From the NCBI GenBank assembly GCA_001692895.1, contig KV748233.1, positions 992,001 to 1,056,000 on the forward strand: a stretch of DNA of 64,000 nt. The letters run 5' to 3'. This document shows, in pieces, positions 12,476 through 23,430 of the stretch (the first letter of the stretch is position 1; each line of letters starts with the position of its first letter). Made by a program: the position numbers and the translations under genes. The notes beneath the pieces are model-generated. The model was not told the DNA's origin, did no database searches, and saw nothing but the letters and a program-made list of their open reading frames with translations. This DNA is from Cenococcum geophilum 1.58 (taxonomy: Eukaryota > Ascomycota > Dothideomycetes > Gloniales > Gloniaceae).

Positions 12476-15400
12476 TTACCTAGATATAAATAGGCACTAG
12501 GAAGAACTCTAGGCTTATATTATACTACTTACTAACTACCCTAATATTCTTAAAATAAACTAGCTTAAATAAAATAACCCTACTATTAACTAGAAGAGAA
12601 GAGAAGTAACCTTTAATTCTAAATACTGTAGAGAGACTTGCCTAGGGTATAGCCTAGCCACCTCTATTTACTCCCCAGAATATTAACCTAAGGAACCCCT
12701 TATTACCCTACCTATAATTAACTACTACTATATAAGTGCCCTAGCCTTCTACTATATAGCACGTAGGAAAGGCTAGACCGTTACTATAGCTTCCTAATTA
12801 TAACTATATAAGCTTAATAAAGAATAGGATTACGTCCTCTATAGTAATAAGATAGATATAATTAACCTTTTAGAAGATAACGCCCCTATAGAACTCTACG
12901 AACTTTTACCTTTAGACTTTAAGAAGTTTATAAAGCTTAAAAAAAGTCTTACTAATAAAGAACTCCGTAAGCTCCTCCCTAAAAGGTACTATAACTTTAC
13001 CAATATATGCTTATAAAAGGGCGTGGATATACTCCCCCTATATTAACCTGATAACTATACCATTAATATTAAATAAGGAAAAATGCTACCTTATAAGAGA
13101 TCTTACTTAATATTAAAAGATAAACTTTTAGTTATAAAAAAGTATATTAACAAGCGCCTTAATAAAGGATTTATTTAACCTAGTATATTACTAACAGCTA
13201 CCCCTATCCTTCTTACTAAAAAGCTAAAAAAAGGTATTTAATTCTACGTTAACTATAGAGGACTTAATGCTATTATAATTAAAAACTAATACCTAGTACC
13301 GCTTATATATAAGACCCTTAAGCGGCTTAATTAAGCTAAAATCTATACTAAGCTTAATATTATTACCGCCTTTAACTATCTCTAAATACGGGAAGGTAAT
13401 AAATAGAAAACCGCATTTATATCGCGCTTTAGCCAATTTAAATATACTATTATGCCCTTTAGCGTATATAACGGCCTAGGTACCTTCTAAAGCTATATTA
13501 ATAACGCCTTATAGGACTACCTTAATAACTTCTACTCTACGTACCTAGACGATATACTTATTTATAGTAATAACCCCTCTAAGTATACTAAATATATTTA
13601 AAAGGTCCTACAGCGCCTTAGGGACGTAGGACTTTATATTAATTTAAAGAAGTATAAATTCTTAGTTATAGAAGTAAAATACCTTAAACTAATTATTACT
13701 ACTAAGGGTGTCCGTATAGACCCCAAGGAGGTATATATAATTATTAAATAGCAAGCCCCTAACTATATTAAAGACGTATAACCCTTCTTTAATTTTACTA
13801 ACTTTTATCAGAAATTTATATATAACTTCTTAGGCGTAGTAGCACTACTTATAGTAATAATGCGAATAAAGAGCCTTTCTATAAAAGGAAGAAAAACGTA
13901 CCCATGCTTTACCTAGATACTTAAATACAAGAAGGCGTTCTAAGACCTTAAAAATGCCTTTACTAAAGCACCTATCCTAGCTTACTTTATACTAGGATAA
14001 TAACTTTACCTTAAAACCAACTCCTTAGACTACATTAATGTAGGCGTTCCCCCCTAGATAGGTAATAACGGTCTTCTTTACCTAGTTATATTTTACTTAT
14101 CTAAGCTTATACTATAAAAGTATAACTATAAGATCTATAATAAAGAACTCCTTATAATTATATAAGTGTTTAAAGAATTCTAACTAGAACTCTCCTTAGT
14201 AGAGCTTAACTAGCTAACTAAAGTCCTTACAGACTATTATAACCTTAAGTACTTTATAACTATAAAGCAGCTAAACTAACGCTAAGTATATTAGAACGAG
14301 TTTCTTTTTAGTTTTAACTTTAAAATTATATATAGATTAGGAGTATAAGGTACTAAACCTAATAGCCTAATACGCCGCTTATAAGACCTTCCTTAGTCTA
14401 AAAATAACCCCTATAATTAGTTCCAATAATAGACAATCCTAAAAGCACGAAATTTGGCCCTAGGTATACTACCTACGATAAAGCTAACTATACCTTAGCT
14501 TTATACTATAGAACTAGAGTTATCTCCCGAAATTAATAAGCTTATTACTACAGTATATAACGCCTCTGTTAACCTATTACTATATTAACTTATTACCATA
14601 AAGACCGCTAGCACCTATACGCTGCCTACTAACCTCTAAAGCTTAGGCTAGATTAATATAGCAGCCTTAAAAGTAAAAGAAAATAGGCTCTATTATAGAG
14701 GCCGCCTATTTATCCCTAACTTAGAAAATCTATAATAGTAACTAATCTAAATGGCCTACAACCTCTAATTAAGCGGCTACCTAGGTAAAAAAGAAACCTA
14801 TAAGCTTTTTAGCTAATACTACTTCTAGCTAAAAAATAATAGACTTAGTTAAACGCTTTATAGGCGCCTATTATGGTTATAAGCGCGCTAAGGCCTTTAA
14901 TATAAAGTACTAAGGATTACTGTACCCTCTACTAGTACCTATTATATAATAGGCAGATATTACTATAGATTTCGTTATTAACCTACCACCCTATAAATAA
15001 TATAGCTGTACCTATAAGAACATTCTTATAATAATATACCGACTTATAAAAGAGCGCCACTACGTCCTAACCAAAGGCGTAGCCGTTAACGACATTACTA
15101 ACGCCTTTCTTTACGAAGTTTACTAACTATATAGGTTACCTAACTTAATTACGTCCAACTAAGGTATATAATTTAACTCTAATATATAGAGACAAGTCTG
15201 CTAACGCCTTAGCATCTCTACTAAAATGTCTATATCCTTTTACTATAAAACTACTAGGTAACTAGAAAACGCTAATGCTAGTATAAAAGCGTACTTATAA
15301 TAGGTAGTTGCCTATAGTTAAGATAACTAGGTAGATTACCTCCTACTAGGTAAATTCGTAATAAATAACTATATTTTAACCACTATAGGGCTTACCCCGT

Positions 15401-16117
15401 TTTTTGCGAATAAGGGTTATTACCCCTAATCTAGTATAGAGCTACTAGAACCTATTAATAAGAAACTGCTATATAGAAAACGCCTTAAGGTGCTACTTAC
15501 CGACTAGTATATAGACCGTATAAAAAATCTACTTTACTACTATAAGGGAGAAATGGCCTAGGCTTAAGTAAAGCAGGCTTACTTTACTAACTATTATAGA
15601 ACGCTGCTACTAGAGATGCGTGTTGGCGATTAAGTATAGCTAGATATACGTAATATCTCTATATAAAGGCCTATAAAGTCACTTAATTATAAAAACCTTA
15701 GCCCCTATTTAATTAAATAAGTTATTAATAGGGGAGCCGTATATAAGCTAGAACTCCTACCTACCCTAGCTACCCGCGGGATATAGCCTATATTTTACCT
15801 ATAGCTATTATACCTTTATTAGCCTAACCCTTTACTAGGGTAGATATAGCCTAAACCCCTACTAGTATTAATCTAAGAAGAGAACGAAGACGAGAACTAT
15901 AAGGAGTAGACCGTTAAACGAATTATTAACTCTAAATACTTTAGTAAAGGTAGAGGACGACGGCTCTACTATAGAGCTATATACATAGGATTTAATATAA
16001 ATTAGCCAGAATAGCAACTATAGGAAGACTTTAAAAATGCAAAGGATCTAATTAGCGACTTTTACTACGCGAACCTATAGAAACTGGGCCTAAGTAGAGA
16101 CTTTATACCTAATCCTC
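12476..16117 (+). pseudogene. Gypsy G2 copy 1, pol (RT, RNase H, integrase, chromodomain)
   Basis: The pol region of a chromodomain-bearing Ty3/Gypsy element, right of LINE-A. RT lies at about 13.09-13.74 kb, with FYVNYRGLNAI, LNIITAFNYL and an intact active-site stretch YLDDILIYS (13542-13568). RNase H follows at about 13.9-14.3 kb. Integrase spans about 15.0-15.5 kb (ILIIIYRLIKERHYV, then LTPFFANKGYYP). A chromodomain-like C-terminus lies at about 15.9-16.1 kb (GRGRRLYYRAIYIG, EDFKNAKDLI, ending near RDFIPNP). Stops at Gln/Trp/Arg codons interrupt every domain, so the YLDD motif survives in a dead frame. LINE-B inserts immediately after the chromodomain end. Confidence 0.87.
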
Positions 16118-17559
16118 TTTTTTTTATTTTTTATTTTTATATCCATTGTATTGTACTACGTACAATACTATACGTGCAGCCTCTAGGCTATAGCGCTATA
16201 GTTTTATATACATAAATCCTTTTTAGGCAGCTTAATATATACTAGTAGCTATATCCTAGTAATTTATAAACCTCTAAACTAGAGGTTTACCACTCCCTAG
16301 TAAAATACTAGGTTATAATAACTATTAGGTAGTATTAAAACAGTAAAAAAACGGTAAAAGAATTCTAACGCCTGCCCCTATACATTTTATAGTTTATTTC
16401 TGTCCTTTTACTTACTACTATCTATTTACTAAAAGTCTAGTAGGAATTACCTCCTTTTAAAGCTTTTACTTCCATTAGCCACTTTCTAGTAGCTATTTTT
16501 ATCTTACTTAGGAATAGGAAAAGCGCCCTTCTTCCTTTCTTTGTACAAAAGAGCTTTTCTAGGGAGAAAAAAGAGCTTAGTTGTCTTTACATTTCTTTTC
16601 TCTCTTCTTAGTATAGTCTGCATTTTAGTAATAGGTGCTTAGGAGTCTATATAACTCTATAGCCCTTAAAGCATCTACCTTCTTTATCCTTCCCTATTGT
16701 CTTAAAGAAGGATTTAAAGAAGCCTTTTCCTAGTTTTAGTTAAAAGAATGCTAATTATAGCCTTTTAGGATATTTATCCTTAGGGGCTTTAAGAGATAAA
16801 GAGTAGTTTCCTCTAGAGATCCTAGTATAGTATTTTCCTTTGTTTTTTTTCTATTGCTAGTTACTTTTCCATTATCCTAGTATTTTTTCTCTTACTGCTC
16901 TCCTTATATAGGCTAGGGATGTATAAGAAGATTATGTTTTTCTTTTAAAGAGGCCCTTTTTAGCTAGCTTATCTACTATTTCGTTTTTATAGATTTCTAG
17001 GTGGCTAGGAACCTAATAGAAGTTAATAAAGATATTCTTACTAGCTAGATAAGAGCAGCTTTACATAATTTTAAAGACTAGTTCTTATCCCCCTATAAGA
17101 GAATTAAGCTGTAATCTTTTAATAGCTGCTTAGCTATCTATAAAGATATAAACTTATTTCTCTTCTAGTCTTTATTATTTTAGATATTCTAGGGCCCTAT
17201 AGACTGCATAAAGTTTTGCGTCTATAATTTCCATATAAGGCCCTAGATTTCAATTTATTGCGTATTTAATCCTATTTCTCTCCCCTATTTTATATACGGC
17301 CGCTACACTTAATTTACTATCTTTAGAGCCGTCTGTATAGTATATATCTACTAGGTCCCATTCTAGGGATTCTTATAAATTTTCTACTAGTCTTAAATGT
17401 TCTTATATAGCTTCTTCTTTACTACCCCTAGAGATAGAAAAGAATGCAGAAATAGGGGGAGACTACGGTTTTTGCTAATCTAGAGAGATTCTCTCTATTT
17501 TCTAATTTTGAATTAGTTGCTGGACTCTAGAAGCTAGAGATAGTAGTTAAGTTTTTGGC
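16118..17559 (-). mobile_element. LINE-B: 5'-truncated LINE 3' end with RNase H
   Basis: Flanked by a perfect 12-bp duplication TACCTAATCCTC (16106-16117 and 17560-17571). On the minus strand it ends in a poly-A tail, seen here as the T-rich run at 16115-16139. Minus-strand translation from about 17340 gives an RNase H domain: YTDGSKDSKLSVAAVY (first catalytic Asp), then IIDAKLYAVYRALEYL, where the expected Glu of the AEL motif reads Lys, then IFIDS followed by AAIKRL. RIP stops are present. Its A-rich tail differs from the TTA tail of LINE-A, so a second LINE family is likely. It lies in the 3' UTR of G2. Confidence 0.88.
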
Positions 17560-17571
17560 TACCTAATCCTC

Positions 17572-17882
17572 TATAGGAGCCCTTATAGAGTTAAACCGTT
17601 ATACATTACTACGTAAGGGCAAATTGCCGTTAGATTGCTATTAGATTATAGTAAAGTGCGATTATATAACTGGAATATTATTAAGATGTCCAGGAACTTT
17701 AACTAGCGGTTAAAGTTATTTAATTAGTTGGATTTTTAGATGCCAAGCCCTATTATATAACGTTATTTTAAGCCTTTAGTAATACTCCCCTTTTCTTCTT
17801 TTCTATACCTTAAGTGTCCCTTTTATATATATATAGTAACCACAGCGTCGCCGGAGCTCCGCCTCTATAGGAAGGGGGGTAG
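17572..17882 (+). mobile_element. Gypsy G2 copy 1, 3' UTR and polypurine tract
   Basis: Non-coding tail of the G2 element, matching 1817-2125 in inverted orientation. It holds the shared hairpin module at 17690-17735 and a G-rich tract, GGAAGGGGGGTAG, just before the LTR (about 17870-17882), the expected plus-strand primer. A TATATATATATAG run at 17825-17838 could be a promoter-like element, but nothing shows it is used. Confidence 0.8.
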
Positions 17883-18075
17883 TATTATAGAACTCTACCG
17901 CAGGGGCCTCTATAGGAGAGCCCCGTGCTCTTACGTATACCTCGCGTATAGCTTATGTTAGCTACGCGTAGGTATATCACCTCCTTACGCCCTCGACCCT
18001 TATAATCGATCGTGTAACGTCTTATAGACTCCTTAAATACATACGCTTTGTAGCTACTACCCATGTCCCGTAATA
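17883..18075 (+). repeat. Gypsy G2 3' LTR, 193 bp
   Basis: Begins TATTATAGAACTCTACCG and ends CCCGTAATA, with the same length as the copies at 1624-1816 and 35181-35373. It closes the G2 copy that starts at 2856. Five-base flanks (TATAG left of 1624, AGTGC right of 18075) do not match, so the composite from 1624 to 18075 was not inserted as a unit. Confidence 0.88.
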
Positions 18076-18850
18076 AGTGCTCCTTAAGTTCCTTAATAAG
18101 ATTAATAATAGATAGGGTAGGTTTATCCTTCTATTCCTTATAAATAAGGTCTACTTCTAGGGCTTTTATAAAGCTAAAAGAGATGGGCTTAATAGCTTAT
18201 ACAAAATTGTAGTGTGGCCTAAATCCTTATACGTCTAGTAGGTCTAACTGCTTAGTAAGCTTATAGATATTCCGCCAGCTGTTTAACCATTTATCAATAC
18301 TCTATGTTATATTATAGGTTTTTAGAGCCGTATATTAATTAAAGACGTCGTGCTTTTAACCTAAGGTGGTAGGGGTAAGTGCAGTCTTTAACGCTTAAAG
18401 CCGTTTATGTACCGTATCTAGGCCATTAATAAGGGGAAGGTAGGCTACCAATATAGAGCGAACAATATAGTTGCTAATATTATTAATAGCCTATTCTTAC
18501 TTTTAGTATATTTAGAGATCGTCCTTATATTTGGTATAGAGTTAACTATAAACAGCGAACTGGTTCTAGTCTAGCTGGGCTATCAATATAGCCGTAGGTA
18601 GAATGTCCCTTAGTATAGGTCGTTTTAGTAGTTCTAATTTTAGAAGCTCGTCTTTTTTCTTAAATAGGTCGACATACTGCCATACCGTATTAGTTTTAGT
18701 AGTATCTTAGATAATAAAGAACCATTAAATCCAATTAGATAGCTGGTTGCCGATAAAATTAACTTTTAATTCATTAGTAGTTATTATTTTTAGGATTTAA
18801 CAGGTTAGGTAGGGTCCAATTACTATCTTAGCAAAAACCTTATTTTAACG
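18076..18850 (-). mobile_element. Retroelement gag-like fragment (probably Copia type)
   Basis: Reads on the minus strand as a broken, Leu-rich Gag-like protein: pieces include KINFIGNQLSNWI, AYLPLINGLDTVHKRL, WLNSWRNIYKLTKQLDLLDV and KPISFSFIKALEVDLIYKE. The layout resembles Copia Gag regions, but the zinc knuckle and pol are absent, so the class is an inference. The right boundary is where the sequence turns into simple AT-rich DNA near 18.85 kb; the left boundary abuts the G2 LTR. Confidence 0.5.
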
Positions 18851-20118
18851 TTCCAAACTTTTGATTTAATTCGTTAGTTTATTTGTCGGTCGGTTATACA
18901 ATTAAGGGTTATACGGTAGGTCGCGGTTTGGTTTAATTAATGTTAAATATATTTAATATTCAATATTTTCAATGTTTAATGTAATCAATATTCGATTTAA
19001 TTAATATTCTATTATCCGTCCGTTTAGTAAATAAAGATAATTATAAGTACAAGAGCGGTACCCGGAAGAAGCTCAAAATACTTATAAAGGTAGAAGAAGT
19101 AGTAACTTCTTAAACGAGGTAGTAGATTAATTGCTTAGTAAGCGCTAAATATACAGATTAGATGCAGTATGGTAGGCAGGCCGGGCTTATAACTGTAAGC
19201 TTTGTAGTATATAGGAATTGAACGAGCAACTTAATTGTAAATATAGCTCTAAAGCCTCTATATATACACGAAGAAGGTAGAGGTAATAAGACATAAAAGG
19301 GTAATAGGTAACTAAAATGGGAACAGTGATCTGCAAGCAATATTGATCTGCAATCAATATATAGGGTGGCGTTGACGCTGTCTTGGAGCCTTCCAAGCGG
19401 TAATCTTGTGTCTCAGCACAGTGTCGGTAGTCGGTTACATTTTCTATATAATATTAAAGCTTCAATATTCTTTAATTAACTTAACTCAATCAGAGCCTCT
19501 AGATTGATTGAATTGCCAAGCCAGCGAACTCTCAGCTGGTTGAATGGATTGACTCTTGGCACCCAACTCAACTCAATATTGAAGTCTCGTTGATTGATTT
19601 ACAACCCTGAATAGACCTGCGAATACCGAGATGCACGGCTGCTGCTAACCTTGTCCTGTTTGTTTATTTACTCATTTATTAATATAAAAAGTTATTAAAG
19701 CTTTTTATTGGGGGTTAAGAGACATTGGAATCCATATTTTATTTATATAAATTATATAAGCTTAAAAATACCGTATATCTCTAAGTTTTCAATCAAAAGT
19801 GTAGTGTTTCTGAATTTAATTTAATTGTCTCTTTAGCTTATAATGCCTCCATAATATACTTTAGATTCAGTCCAGTCAAAATAGCCTCCACCATGGAGCC
19901 CCTGGATTAACCCAGTCCAATTCCATCACTGTCGAAGCGTTTACATTAGACAGTGGGGTTATAGGTATTACACGCGTACTATTGTAACTGAGCTCACACA
20001 CTGGTTGGTCTTAGGAACCCAAGTGCTTATGATTCCATTGTGTATTAAGATGGTTCGTGCCTAACTTGTCCGTTAATAGCTGGACGCAGGCAGTTATTAA
20101 TGCCAAGGCTTTATTATC
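18851..20118. other. AT-rich to unique transition, no gene recognised
   Basis: 18.85-19.05 kb is low-complexity (repeated TTTAATTAAT and TCAATATT words). From 19.07 kb the base composition becomes balanced and RIP stops fade. Short open frames at 19158-19396 overlap each other on the minus strand and show no known domain. A pair of inverted words, CTTCAATATT (19459-19468) and AATATTGAAG (19574-19583), could be the arms of a small foldback element. The stretch 19658-19735 matches part of the LINE at 33.46-33.53 kb. Otherwise nothing is recognised. Confidence 0.5.
19658..19735 (+). repeat. Short repeat shared with 33463-33530
   Basis: Both copies read GTTTATTTACTCATTT, ATTAATATAA, then a T-rich block and a GGGGGTTAAG- or GGGGTCGGGG-like end. 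The 33-kb copy has an extra 14 bp, a duplicated CTCATTT word, inside. This is probably a relic of the element nested in G1 copy B. Confidence 0.6.
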
Positions 20119-20445
20119 TCATTTTTGGATTTCAGTGTGTAGGCGAGGGCATTTATACTGGTCAGTGTGGAAGGATAATCTTACCCCAACACTCTCGCTT
20201 ATCTCGATTACTTGTATAAATAGCTCTTCTGCCTCATTCCATCGTCGTTGAATCCAGCACGTCGCCGCTAGATTGGTCATGCTGTTAAGCATGTATGGAT
20301 ACTCCTCCCGTAACACCCTTACACCATCTCCACTACTTGCGCCTCTGGTTCTTTGGCCGCGTTCCATCGCCCTTGGTTCCAAATAGCTGGCGCTAAATTG
20401 GCCATGCTAGCCAGCGTATGCAGATGCTCCTCCACATGGGGAAAT
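20119..20445 (-). pseudogene. TPR-repeat (kinesin-light-chain/NLR type) gene remnant
   Basis: The minus strand encodes two tetratricopeptide repeats of the 42-residue kind seen at the C-terminus of fungal NLR and kinesin-light-chain-like proteins. The first (20445 to about 20330) reads HVEEHLHTLASMANLAPAIW then NQGRWNAAKEPEAQVVEMV and runs into TAA. The second is one frame over (about 20328-20200) and reads EEYPYMLNSMTNLAATCW then IQRRWNEAEELFIQVIEIS. The spacing between the two matches one repeat unit, so a frameshift or small indel broke a tandem array. Further repeats, an NB-ARC domain and any effector domain are absent. The rest of the gene is probably lost. No promoter can be assigned. 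Confidence 0.75.
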
Positions 20446-21747
20446 TATAAAGGCTTGGCAAATGGGAAAGCGGGTGACCGGTCACTAGACCTTATCAGCC
20501 GCAGCTGAAGTATATTCGTCCTTTCTTTTACAGTGAAAACCTATTGTTGAACGTAGTCGATAATTGTTGGGCAGTGTGATGGAAATAATCCACGCTAAGA
20601 CCTGGGCGGTGGGGGATAGTTAAGAAGTGGTTGGCAGTTCGCGTCCGGAAGCTGTCGAAGTGCCATAAGCAGTTAGTGGTCAATGAGGAAGCGAACGGCG
20701 TTTTTGCAATTAGCTGAATCTTGATATGTTGCTGCAATTTGAGACGTCTTCCGAACTAATCCAGCAGAAGTGATAGCGCACCTTTTTTGAGAAGCTGCGG
20801 CGAAAGCTGAAAAAAATAAAGAAAATCAAGCGCGGTAAACAACAAGAAGGGCCTGGCCTTTACCAAGCTGGTGGATGTGGTGTACGTTAGCGATCGACGA
20901 AAATGTAAAATTCTGTGTCCTAGAAGCTATCTCTACGGGTTAAATGAGAAAGTTGGGGACTATTGCCTAGAGTGGCCCTAGACCGTATATTCTTTTTACT
21001 AACTGGGAAAATTTGGAGAGGTTCTAACAAGTAGCGTTTGGGAGTTCGAAGATGTGAAGGGATAAAGGCTTACCGGTCTCGATTGATCAGCTGTTGTTGA
21101 GTCGCCAAGACTGGTCATCTCCGCCAAGCTTACAATGAAGCCGTATAACGTTCATTCGCTTCTCTAGGGGAGCATCGCACCCTCAAACTTGGCAGCTGAA
21201 CTTCATAATCCCAGCAACAGTCGCTATATCCGATCAGCAGATAAAGTGTCTACCTTGGCGGACCATCTTGTCATCACGATCGTGTTTTACCGGCTACTCC
21301 GACCCCGGAGGCAGCCCCATTGACCCTCTTCTCGCATGTGAGACCTGAAATCGTCTCCACCTGTTCGAAGGCAAAGGAAAGAAAAGGATCACGCTATTTT
21401 ATTTTGCAATACTTGGCCCCCTTCGTTTTAGTTCTCAGCTTCGCTAGGAGGGCGGGGATGGTCTATAAATTGCCACGGCCGGAGACCTGGATTCCAGCAA
21501 GCAACCTTTATTCTTGCACAACTAAAATTGATATCCTCAAGACTTGGAAGCCAAATCAATTCTAAGGCTCATTCATCGTCCGAAACTTAGACCAGCAGCT
21601 CTAGCTTTAGGAAGTAAAACACTTATAGTGTAAGTCTTGAAGCGTTCTCTCCAGTGTCATCGATTCAAGTTTATCCATCCTTACCTAGTCATAACAGGTT
21701 TCACGGAGGCCGATCCCACCCGCTTCAAGGTTATTCCGAACCATACT
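20446..21747. other. Intergenic region upstream of the protease gene
   Basis: GC-balanced, non-repetitive DNA with only short open frames (for example 20528-20737 minus and 21320-21565 plus), none recognised. TATAAATT at 21464-21471, about 280 bases before the protease ATG, is a possible TATA element. The 21320 frame has no ATG and lacks a recognisable domain, so it is not called as a gene. Confidence 0.5.
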
Positions 21748-22824
21748 ATGGCTGCTCCTCTTCAGTATGAACAACTTGTGGGAAAGTATAACGGTGACTC
21801 ATCTGCAAAAGTCCTGGACGCGGGCGAGAAGAAGCCCATCCAGGTCAGGCTTCTAGATGTCATGATCGACGACAAATACAAACCCCAGCTTCTCCGCGAG
21901 AATGGCCGGTTGAAAGTTGTCGTTGAAACTGATGCAAATGGCATCAATATCGACCACCCTTTCCCGAATCCTGAGGTCGTTCTCCTTAGCGCCGCACAGA
22001 CCACTCAACGTGACACCACCGTTGAAGCAACAGCCTTTATCCCTCAGGGCGCCCCAACTAGTTTCCCGCCCTCAAAGGACGATTCCACCCAGGATAGCAC
22101 CGGAAATAAACCCACCGTCATCTTTGGGCAGGACGATCGGGTTGTCTTCCACGACACTTCCTATCCCTGGCGCCTTTGTGGCAGGATCCAAACTGCTGTA
22201 ATGAGTGGGTCTGGATGCATGGTTGGCCCCCGCCACGTCCTTACGGCAAGCCACTGCGTGAACTGGGCCGGGGACGGCAGCGCGGGGTGGATTAACTTTA
22301 CGCCCGCGTACTACGACGGATCAGGACCGTGGGGCACGTTTGCGGTTACCACAGTCTACTCATACGTGAAGAATGTCGGCGAGCTCAGCGACGAGCAGAC
22401 TGCATTTGATTATGTTGTTCTCGTGCTCGACAAACGTATCGGAGACACAATTGGCTGGGCAGGTAGACGTGTGTTTGACAAATCGTGGGTCAACACTGTG
22501 CAGTGGACCTTCATTGGATATCCCTTTGACCTCACCAAAGCCGAGCGGCCGACTTTTCAGGGCAAGGTCGTTGTTACCAGCAAGCAGGACTTTAGAACTG
22601 GCTCTGTGCTTGGTCACTTCAGTGATTACACTGCATGCATGGACGGCGGGCCGCTCTGGGGTACGTGGGCGGGTGAAAGCGGGCCGAGCGTTGTTGGGGT
22701 GGCTAGCACTAGGGAAGGGCCGCCGATTGCGGTTCCCAATGGATCGACAAATGAGGATAATGAATTTGGTGGGGGAGAGGCGTTGGTTAAGTTGATCACC
22801 GACGCGAGGACTGGTGCTCCCTAG
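21748..22824 (+). CDS. Trypsin/V8-like serine protease homologue, catalytic Ser replaced by Asp
   Basis: A single-exon frame of 358 aa from ATG 21748 (A at -3, G at +4) to TAG 22822-22824. The frame stays open upstream to 21637 but without another ATG. Residues 1-100 (MAAPLQYEQLVGKYNGD...) form an N-terminal extension without a signal peptide, so the product is probably intracellular. A chymotrypsin-fold domain follows: GPRHVLTASHCVNW carries His169, and FDYVVLVLD carries Asp221. The Gly-x-Ser-Gly-Gly-Pro motif reads CMDGGPLWG, with Asp299 (GAC) where the nucleophilic Ser is expected. By family knowledge such a protein would lack peptidase activity. The C-terminus (DNEFGGGEALVKLI) is typical of fungal members. 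Codon use is GC-balanced with no RIP stops, unlike the flanks, so the gene seems to be kept or recently intact. Function unknown. Confidence 0.82.
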   Translation: MAAPLQYEQLVGKYNGDSSAKVLDAGEKKPIQVRLLDVMIDDKYKPQLLRENGRLKVVVETDANGINIDHPFPNPEVVLLSAAQTTQRDTTVEATAFIPQGAPTSFPPSKDDSTQDSTGNKPTVIFGQDDRVVFHDTSYPWRLCGRIQTAVMSGSGCMVGPRHVLTASHCVNWAGDGSAGWINFTPAYYDGSGPWGTFAVTTVYSYVKNVGELSDEQTAFDYVVLVLDKRIGDTIGWAGRRVFDKSWVNTVQWTFIGYPFDLTKAERPTFQGKVVVTSKQDFRTGSVLGHFSDYTACMDGGPLWGTWAGESGPSVVGVASTREGPPIAVPNGSTNEDNEFGGGEALVKLITDARTGAP

Positions 22825-23430
22825 TCGATGAAGGAGAATTTCGTGGTCATGTTTCTTGTGTTGTATCTGTCGGCTGCCTGACGTTACCTGATGCTTTCTG
22901 TTGTTGCCTGCACTGCTGCCTGTGGGCGGTCTAGCAGGTGCGTGTCTATAGTCAGTCTTTACCTCTGGGTTTACTCCCCGCGTATAAGCTTGATATACAA
23001 CATCTCGATTTTGTCTTCAGCAAAGCTTAATTTTCAATTTGTGATTACGAAAAGCACCGCTACTTGCGTAGCTACTCTGGCGTCATTCGTACCGGAATTA
23101 AGGACGATGAAAGGAGGCCGAAGAGTTGGAGTTGCAAGTAATGGAGAGACGAAAGAGGGTGTTAGCATAAATAACCTTGCCATCAGGCATGGTAGTAAGT
23201 CTTTCAAGTCTTCCACCAACCTCGAATTTGAATTGAATTGCTTGGCGCTCCAATATCATCCAATTGAATTGACTCGGGCTAGTTCCGTAAGATTTGAAAG
23301 GCTTGGATTGTTAAGATAGTATATATAATCCCTATAAAACGACCCCCTTCCCCCTAGTAGGATGTTAAAGTAGGATGTCGTTTTATTACCCAAGATCAAT
23401 CCTATTGATTTGATTGGCCAGAACAGCAAA
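22825..23430. other. 3' flank of the protease gene; no gene recognised
   Basis: A 142-codon frame from ATG 22891 is open on the plus strand but shows no domain and has an unlikely composition. It is not called. Near 23.33-23.39 kb the words ATAAAACGAC (23333-23342) and GTCGTTTTAT (23379-23388) are inverted, a possible small foldback at the edge of the repeat block. The sequence becomes AT-rich and RIP-like after about 23.43 kb. Confidence 0.45.

Noticed and set aside
1624-18075. A single large transposon with terminal inverted repeats
   Set aside because: The inverted ends are G2 LTR regions, the flanks lack a duplication, and the interior is a set of known nested elements.
21637-21747. Upstream extension of the protease frame
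   Set aside because: It begins at TTG, not ATG; the first ATG with good context is 21748.
22891-23319. 142-codon frame downstream of the protease
   Set aside because: No domain, odd composition, and a minus-strand frame overlaps; not supported as a gene.
23333-23388. Inverted ATAAAACGAC/GTCGTTTTAT as a transcription terminator
   Set aside because: Intrinsic hairpin terminators are not a feature of fungal nuclear genes; it is more likely a repeat edge.
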